Shown in pieces: positions 56,991 through 64,000 of a DNA stretch of 64,000 nt (position 1 is the stretch's first letter; each line of letters begins with the position of its first letter). The stretch spans positions 124,001-188,000 of the forward strand of contig JAQJZZ010000005.1 of NCBI GenBank assembly GCA_030077755.1. Direction: 5' to 3'. Under the pieces are notes generated by a model. That model did not search any database and had not been told where the DNA came from. It was given only the letters and a program-made list of their open reading frames with translations. The DNA is from Filosporella fistucella (lineage: Eukaryota; Ascomycota; Leotiomycetes; Helotiales). The position numbers and the translations under genes are program-made.

Positions 56991-58509
56991 CTAATAAGTC
57001 ATATTCACAAGTATTGTCTTCTCCTCAGTATACGCCCTCAAGGCACTCTTACCACACTCCCTTCCATAACCACTTTCCTTCACCCCTCCAAATGGTGTAG
57101 CAAAGTTCAAAGTGCTAACGCAATTCACACCCACTGTTCCACTCTCAAAGTTACTGGCCATTCTCAAAGCTCTGTTGATATCTTGAGTAAAAACACCAGC
57201 CATCAATCCATATGAAGTATTGTTGGCCTTGGCCAAAACCTCTTCTTCCGTAGAGAATTTGCTGAGAATCGAAACAGGTCCAAATATCTCTTGCGTCATG
57301 ATTTCTGCATCTGCTGCAACATTGGTGAAGACAGTTGGCTCAATGAAGTATCCTTTCTCGCCAATACGAGATCCGCCGAGAAGGACATCGCCTTGCCCAT
57401 CTTTTCCACGAGCAATGAAGCCAGAAACCCTTTCAAATTGAGCTTTATCCGCTAAAGGTCCAATGACAGTGCCAGACGCAGATGGGTCACCAGTAATTGC
57501 TGCTCTCTCCAGCAAAGACTTCTTGTAGGCCTCCGCGAACTTATCATATATCCCCTCTTGGACATATAATCTTGTAGCAGCAACACAAACCTGGCCGGTG
57601 TTGAGAGTCAGCGCATTCACGGTCCAAGTGACGGCATTTTCCAAATTGGCGTCATCGAAAATGACAGCCGGGCTCTTTCCACCAAGCTCAAGAGTAACTC
57701 TTTTCAAATTACTCTTCGTTGCTGCAATCTGTACTTTCTTGCCCGTGCCGACACTGCCAGTAAATGAGATCTTTCTAATCTTCATGTGGCTTGCGAGCAA
57801 TGCGCCAGTACTGCCATCACCGCTCAATATTTGGAACACGCCAGGCGGGAATCCAGCTTCCACAATCAATTCTCCCAATGCCAGCGAAGAGAATGGTGTT
57901 TTCTCAGAAGGTTTCAAAATAAAGCAATTCCCGGTCGCCAGTGCCGGAGCAGCTTTGAATCCAATTGTACCCAACGGCGCATTCCAAGGCGCAATTCCAG
58001 CCGTGACACCCAAAGGTTCGTTCCTCACAATCTTCAAAAACCCATCTTCTTGCGGGAAACTTTCACCAGAGAATTTATCAACCCATCCGGCATAGTACTT
58101 GAAACACTCGACGCAGCCACCTGTTTCCAGAGCACCAAAACCTGCAAAAGGCGCTCCATTCGTGATGCGCGAGAGTTCGCAGATGGATGTCATGTTTTGT
58201 TCGAGGAGAGAGGCGAATTTGAGGAGCATATCGCGGCGAGCTGAGGGGGTGACGGCTTTCCATGCCGGGAAGGCTTTTTCTGCTGCTGCGACGGCGAGGT
58301 CGACATCTTGTTCTCCTGCTAAGTCTACATCATTTGCGACAAGGGAGCCGTCATTTGGGTTGAAGAGTTCGAGCTTGGCTTTGTTTTTGGAGGAGACAAA
58401 CTGTAGAGATTAGCATTAGCATTAGCCGTCAATTGTGAACGAGGGCACATACCTCATTGTTGATGAATAACTGCTTTGGCAGATTATCTTTGCTGAAGGA
58501 GAGAGGCAT
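56991..58509 (-). CDS. Aldehyde dehydrogenase (NAD(P)+)
   Basis: Oxidises an aldehyde to the acid, 488 aa. Exons are 58509-58453 and 58400-56991, with a 52-nt intron. The first exon encodes only MPLSFSKDNLPKQLFINNE. Motifs: GITAPWNAPL-type cofactor loop (here GIAPWNAPLGTIGFKAAPAL), LKPSEKTPFS, FTGSVGTGKKV, general base Glu in VTLELGGKSPAVIFDDA, nucleophile Cys in NTGQVCVAATRLYV, MTQEIFGPVSILSKF, and the end block FGGVKESGYGRECGKSAL. No peroxisomal or mitochondrial signal is seen, so it is probably cytosolic. The style resembles vanillin/salicylaldehyde-type enzymes, which would suit an aromatic side-chain pathway with the adjacent ligase and dehydrogenase. That role is inference. The intron carries a tripled GCTAAT word near its 3' end. 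Confidence 0.93.
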
Positions 58510-59546
58510 TGTGAAGGATTTCTGCTGAACGAGGAGGAATGGCACGAAATGAGCGGGAAATCCCAGAGATATCGCGGTGTACTATATATTGTGCCCCTCG
58601 GTCCTTATCACCAATTCCAATCTGTGGCATGCTTGTAGATGCATTGCTTGTGGGTCGTTTCCAAGCTCCTCACTGGAGCGCAGGTATATCCATATTCGGG
58701 TCAGCCACATATTGGCTGTATCGGCTTCATTCTATGTCGCTGCATAGCCGGTAACTCCTTGGTTTCTTGACATGAACTCTCCTGATTGCTGACGTGAGTT
58801 TTGATTGAAATGTTGGAGGTGAGATGTTTCATAAAGTTGGGAAAAAGAGATGTTGGTGCGGGGTACTGTAGTGGGGCCAGCTTAAAAGTCGTCTTGCGAC
58901 TTTTGCCTGTCCAGATATCCTTCAACTCTTTTTCTCTACATACATTCCTTAGATAATGTTGTTCTCGAAGAATTAGCAAAACCCGGAGACTTGCTAAGTT
59001 GGAAGTACTGTCGAAAGACAAAACATTCGGACTTAAGAAACCAAGTGGTTAATTTAAATGAGCAGAGCGGGTTTCATTGGTAACAAATGCATGGACTTGC
59101 ATCGGCCTGGATCCCCCTTGGACGAAGCCCAAGCCCGCGTGGGAATACTGGTGACAGGTTTCAGACTGAGAGAATGAGGCATGACAGCTCGATATCTCGT
59201 CCCCCATTGTTGTTTAAGACCACAACGTCAGTCTTCCTGATTTTGACGGAGTATCGATATTGTCTGCAAAGTTTGCCTTGGGCAATGGCCTCTCCCCATT
59301 CCTGTCGTTCGGCTTTCCATTCTTCTAATATTCCTTGACAAGTTGAGTCGATAGCGAACAAAAGGTTCAGAGCTAAGATCGATGTTTGAACGTGTATTCT
59401 GCTCAACCAGGCTTTCCAGTTCGTGCTAGAAACACCATCTTTCTGATACTGTTCTATCTCATACATGGCTTTGGCAGTGCTCGCACACTGGATTTTGTCC
59501 TGTTCCACAAAGATTACAACACTGGTTACAGCACCTTCACTCCGAA
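58510..59546. other. Intergenic, with one unassigned minus-strand ORF
   Basis: A 144-codon minus-strand frame (59161-59595) begins inside the neighbouring gene's last exon. It contains plausible-looking stretches (ILEEWKAERQEWGEAIAQGK) but no domain. It might be an alternative 3' exon of the gene at 59547-60001, but I could not find splice sites of normal size to join them. Confidence 0.35.
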
Positions 59547-60001
59547 TTAGCTTTTGGTACTTGAAAATGGATGGGAGCCAAACCTGTCGCAGCACCGATC
59601 ACAACAGCGGTCACAGCACCTGTCGCAACACCTAGGACACAATAATTCGTCAAGTTTTGTCTACTGAAAATATGTAGGGCATACCTGTCGCAGCATCGAT
59701 CACACAACCTGTCACACATCCTATCACAAAACCTATCACACATCCTGTCACAACACCTATCCCAACACTCCCACAGAGTGAATGTCTTGTATAGCTCCCA
59801 TACTGACACCCTTCTCTTTCTTGTAGGTCTGTAACTGGCATAAGGACTGTGTTGGGGAGACTGAACCATATTCTGAAGTGACACCGGTTGTTGTTCAACT
59901 AAACTTGGCCCTGGATGGAGCAAAACTCGGTTTTGCGTGGATATATCGCCCGTGTATGAAGTAGGAAGACGGGACCATTGTTGAGCGGTCGTTGACTGCA
60001 T
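59547..60001 (-). CDS. 133-aa protein with ten C-terminal x-Cys-Asp-Arg repeats
   Basis: Exons are 60001-59685 and 59631-59547 with a 53-nt intron (GTATGC...CCTAG). Residues 1-82 are polar, glutamine/serine/proline-rich, with a basic RPTRKRRVSVWELYK segment. Residues 83-122 are ten tetrapeptides: CCDR MCDR FCDR MCDR LCDR, then five times CCDR. The last 11 residues are FGSHPFSSTKS. Each unit is encoded by a 12-bp repeat, and the intron lies inside the sixth unit. The model is supported by phase closure and repeat continuity across the intron. The same repeat read one frame over gives a glycine/valine-rich hydrophobic run (VVTGCVIGFVIGCVTGCVI), so the true frame is not certain. No known family. 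The cysteine density could suit metal binding or disulfides. Confidence 0.5.
59583..59755 (-). repeat. 12-bp tandem repeat, ten units split by an intron
   Basis: Units follow TG(C/T)TG(C/T)GACAGG with first-codon variants ATG, TTT and TTG in the older-looking half. Six units are on one side and four on the other of a 53-nt intron. 120 bp of repeat plus 53 bp of intron equals the span exactly. Confidence 0.85.
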
Positions 60002-62388
60002 CTTTTCTAGTAGTTCAATTCACGAGAAGGAGATACTGTGATAATAAAATGGCGAGGTTTCAAAGAATATATCATTACTTCCAGAGCCAAGAAGAAACCT
60101 CCTGTCACTTGTACCATAATAGCAACATGTTTATTCGCAAGACTAACATATAAAAGATTAAGTTTCCCCGCGTTTCAATTGCCAGATGTGTTGCGAGAAT
60201 GTACCTGGTATATAAAAGAGAGTATATTCTTGGCAAATCAGTCTTATCTTCAAGGCAAATGCTAAACAGGCACCTCATCGATAGAATCAGGGGGTAAGCG
60301 AGCTTCTAGGCTCCCCAAACAGCGACTCTTCCAAGCTTGCAGGCCCCAAAACAAGTAACTGTCCAGGCTTGGTTAGCGATGACAAGCCTAAAACCCGAAG
60401 AGAAACACACTAAATGTGGCTCCCGCCCCACACCAACTGTCATCAAGCTTTCCAATCCAAAATCTCGGACTCGCAAACTTTCGAGCTTCCTTCAACCCCC
60501 ATACTCCGTAGTACTGGCTTGAACGACCAACACAAGACCTGCAGACCCATTCGGATACTGCGAAAGCTCGTATTTTTCAGGTTGTCTGTCGATGACATGC
60601 TAAGATTGGCGGATGAACAGCGAGCACTTGCGATTTACCTCCGTAGTCCACTCGACTGCGAGAAGCACAGCAAGTCCCCACGCCATCGACAGCTGTAACC
60701 CCAAGCGCTATGAAGAAGCTTGCTGAAAATCAGCATGGGAACATGTCCGCAGTCTAGGACAAGATATTCGCAGAGTTTCACATGCTTCCACCACTCGTGG
60801 GCTCCGTGTCCATCTGCCCTTCGAGATCTCGAGACCATCGAAAAGCACTCCTCCGATCCATGCCTTCAAGAAAAACACGAGATACACATATCTGAATTGC
60901 AAGGCGTATAGCTTCTAGTTGAGGACTAGAACGGGGGATCATGCTGCATTGCAATGGATCATGTCGACTGTCTTCCTTACCGTGGCTCAAATCCTATACA
61001 TGAGGCCACCACAACGAAGCCATCTCGAGGCATACACTATCGAACTATATATGAGCTTGATCTGATTGGGGTCAGCTTCCTTCTATACATTATCGGGATG
61101 CGTTGCGTCATCAATCATGGAGCTGAAGCAGCACCCTAATTTCTTCATTACTCGATTGCAACGCAGTGTTGAGTCGTATCGACAAATCTCTTATCATCGT
61201 ATATTCAGATGACCGCTTTGGTCCCTTGTAGTCGGGGGTTCGAGTCTGACGTTTCTTTGGCGCGAGCTTATCTCGTCTACACCCTCTACACCCTCTACTT
61301 TCTCGGAAAATATCATAATTCGGATTGCCATTCTACAATCGAACTTCGTCTTGTTGCCCTCCCTCTCATCTCTCCAGGCTTTCTTTAGCAGAGCGGAACT
61401 CCATTCTATTACATAACCGTCACTAGGGAAAGCTGAGAAAGCTGAAACTGGACGGGTGCACATCCATCAAGAATCCACAGACTAGTCTGTCTGAATTCAG
61501 ATGCTTCCGTTCATCATACCATTTTCGAAATCATTGCATAGCCAAATTTGGAAGGTTCGGTGAGCCGGGAGATCCAATATATGCACGTTATTACCCATAT
61601 TACTTTGCAGTCGTCAGATCTCTAACCGCTGAACATGGGCGTCAAAAGACGCAAACGAATCTAGTTGATTGGTTGAACCGAAACGAGTACTACCTCACAT
61701 CGTCTACTGGTATCGTGACCTAGCAAGATTTCAGATCTAGTAATAGATGGCTAAGCAGATATCCGTCTGATCAATTCTTCCCCGCAATTGACAATCATCC
61801 TCTCCGTCGAACAACGGAAGCTTTGATTTAGACTTCCGTGAATTTCTCTATGAAAAGCTTCATGCCCCTCAAGTTCCTGCATCTGCCGGTCGGACTCTCT
61901 CAAGATCAGACGAATCCTTCGTCTAAGCCGTCTAAGCCCCCATCTCTCAAATCGAATTACCAACACCATAATGGCCGATTACGGAAGTGCCTGCCTTCCA
62001 GCTACATCCTGTCCCACCTTCTTATCCTGCCATAGGGCGAGACATTTTCAGGGCAAGGCATCCCACTTGATGTTTTAGTCCGAGCTGCAGGTTGGAACTA
62101 TCGTTCACGAGTCAAAGTATTGAATCCTATGCGCCCTGCTGAGCTCATGCCCGTGTACTATTGCTCCATCTGACTCAGAACGAGCAAATATCCACTTGTA
62201 AGGTTTATTTTGTGGTAAAGGCCTCAAGATGGTGTTCTAATGGTTGTGGAGGTCAAAGAGCTGGCACAGGCATTTTCGGGTGGTTATTGCGATCTTGGGG
62301 GTTGGCAGTTTGTCTACACAGCTGTAGGTATATATACCTACAGCCATCAGTCATTGGTGTTCCTAGCTCTCCTTGTAGGACATCTACA
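60002..62388. other. 2.4-kb stretch without a recognised gene
   Basis: Short ORFs on both strands have no domain or signal. A GGGGGTTCGAGTCTGAC word near 61235 resembles a tRNA B box, but no cloverleaf can be formed. The end of the stretch is the leader of the protease gene. Confidence 0.45.
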
Positions 62389-64000
62389 ATGTTCACAATG
62401 AATTTGATTCTTGTTGGGTGTTTATTTTTCTTGCAGGTGGCGGGAGCACCATACACCCATACTATTCACCAAAAGCGTGACCCCTCTACAGTTGCGAAAT
62501 GGACCGAAATAGAGGATAGACTAGATGGTCGATCTGTAATTCCACTGTCGATCGCTCTCACGCAACGAAATCTAGAACACGGCTATGAGTATCTCATGGA
62601 CACATCGGATCCCAAAAGTCCCAGTTATGGGAAGCATTGGACGACAGAGAAGGTTAGTGTGGAGGGACTTCTTGATTCGTTACTGATTGGACTAGGTTGC
62701 AGAAACATTCTCAGCTTCTGAGGCTACAATCACTGCTGCTAAAACATGGCTCACTGAATCGGGGATTTCAGAGGAGAGAATCACTTTATCCGTTGGGCGA
62801 AACTGGCTTAGAGTCAATGTTACAATCCTTGAGGCTGAGAGCCTACTTAAAACAGAGTACAAGATCTACGAGCATATTGAGACGCAAAAGCGTGCCCTTG
62901 GATGTGACGAGTACAGCGTGCCAACTGAACTTCGTCGGCATATCGATTTCGTCACTCCGGCGATTCAGTCGATTACTGTCACTAAAACCAAGAGAGCGGT
63001 CAATGGAAATCCAGGTCTTCGTCACATTGGAGAGAATCATAAGATGAGATTCAAGAATGTCACTGGACTCGTACCATGGAAATTGCCAAAGAAGCTTCGT
63101 TCTCGAGATTCCGGATCCAGTAGTTTGTCCTGGGATCTCTCGCAATGCAATAGCTATATTACCCGAGCTTGTATTCAGGCTTTGTATCGTATCCCGAACG
63201 GTACCTTAACTCTGTGAGCAACGAACTATCTACTAGTTTCCCTTCAATTTAGAGTGACGAAGCTAATGGACATAGTTCATCATATGCTGTAATGGAGTTC
63301 TCAACACAAGTAAGATGTCACCCACCTTATACATACTTCAAACTAATGAATCCAGTCTTTTTATGACTACGATTTGTTTACATATCTCTATAATCTCGTC
63401 ACACAAACGAATCCGCAATTTTCACCAACTATTTATGTCACCAGCGACACGACCTTCACACCCGGAACGTCGGCTAGTAATGTCAATGATGTACTTGAGG
63501 GTAATTTAGATCTTCAGCTCGCTCAAGGACTCGGTACGCCATCTCAGATTTTCATTACGTGATTTTCTAATTCATAACCGCCCTTTATTTGCCTCCAGAT
63601 ATTCTTTGTGCAGAATCAGTGTGCAATATATGCTAATGATCGATAGTCTACCCTCTCAGAGCCTGGTACTACCAAGTCGGATCTATTGACATTTTCATGG
63701 ACGCTGTAGATGCATCATATTGCTCAAAGTTCCCTGCGAGCCATTGTGGCGACATGCCTCGTGCCCACGTCATGTCGATTAGTTGGGGATGGGGAGAAGC
63801 TGTCGGAGATCCTTCGCAGACCCGACAGTGTTTAGAGTATGTTTTCTCCGCGTGAACGCTCGGAAATGAAGTCTAATTTTCGACAGATATATGAAGCTTG
63901 GTCTTCTAGGAACAACCGTCCTGTTTGCATCTGGAGATGGAGGTGTAAATACTTTTGGTGGTACTTGTACCAGATTCCAGGTTCTAGCCACAGGAGCATG
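62389..64000 (+). CDS. Sedolisin (S53) serine-carboxyl protease, 3' part beyond the window
   Basis: Secreted acidic endo- or tripeptidyl peptidase. Exons are 62389-62652, 62696-63213, 63276-63309, 63356-63533, 63647-63836 and 63887 onward. Introns are 43-113 nt. Signal peptide LILVGCLFFLQVAGAPYTHT. The pro-kumamolisin activation domain spans about residues 25-210 (IALTQRNLEHGYEYLMDTSD, SYGKHWTTEKVAETFSASEA, AESLLKTEYKIYEH). A Lys-Arg (TKTKRAVNG) may be the processing site. The catalytic domain has the Glu and Asp pair in VLEGNLDLQLAQGL, HVMSISWGWGEAVGDPSQ, and the oxyanion aspartate in VLFASGDGGVNTFG. The catalytic serine (S-G-T-S) would lie beyond position 64000. ORFs at 62161 and 62697 are leader read-through and a shadow. 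Confidence 0.9.

Noticed and set aside
59161..59595. 144-codon minus-strand ORF
   Set aside because: It starts inside the repeat-protein exon and cannot be joined by an intron of normal size. It is left as unassigned.
61190..61265. GGGGGTTCGAGTC word with a preceding CTTTGGT, resembling a tRNA-Pro(TGG)
   Set aside because: Anticodon and acceptor stems do not pair, so no cloverleaf can be drawn.

Overview
The window is nuclear DNA from a filamentous ascomycete (Pezizomycotina). The support is: many short introns (mostly 41-70 nt, GTATGT or GTGAGT donors, CTAAC/CTAAT branch sites, YAG acceptors), fungus-specific families (HET, DUF4360, LaeA/UMTA-type methyltransferase, SRR1-like, sedolisin), a dispersed single 5S rRNA gene, and no operons. 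A Leotiomycetes-like fungus is my guess from the feel of the proteins and was not tested. Exon joins were placed by hand. Reading-frame phase closes across every multi-exon model given here.

Layout. 0-5 kb: the tail of a membrane protein, 3.5 kb without genes, and a decayed wax-synthase-like O-acyltransferase. 5.7-16.2 kb: housekeeping block with an MFS transporter, ferrochelatase (HEM15) divergent from Ku70, and a DUF300/Ost-alpha membrane protein. 17-24 kb: minus-strand accessory block with a SAM methyltransferase, a cytochrome P450, a secreted DUF4360 protein and a patatin-like lipase carrying two in-frame TGA codons. A 5S rRNA gene at 24.6 kb and a 5S relic at 22.6 kb lie in and beside this block. 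26-33 kb: DJ-1/Hsp31-like protein, a possible solo LTR, an unknown 263-aa protein, a 5'-truncated secreted-protein fragment, and an SRR1-like protein.

33.9-49.6 kb is the most unusual part. It holds ten plus-strand loci for very small proteins that mostly share one plan: signal peptide, short ectodomain often ending near a dibasic site, one transmembrane helix, short basic or acidic tail. Six read intact (one with a doubtful N-terminus), one is intact except for an in-frame TAG, and three are decayed. DNA-level similarity between some members shows local duplication. The array is interrupted by an ankyrin protein, a HET-domain protein and a tandem pair of five-exon secreted cysteine-containing proteins.

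49.8-58.5 kb: tyrosinase, then a compact group of a 4-coumarate-CoA-ligase-like enzyme (C-terminal ARL) divergent from a short-chain dehydrogenase (C-terminal SKL), which converges on an aldehyde dehydrogenase. The peroxisomal signals suggest side-chain catabolism of an aromatic or other acid, with tyrosinase possibly acting on the phenolic products. 59.5-64 kb: a 133-aa protein ending in ten Cys-Asp-Arg tetrapeptide repeats, 2.4 kb without recognised genes, and the 5' part of an S53 (sedolisin) protease running off the right edge.
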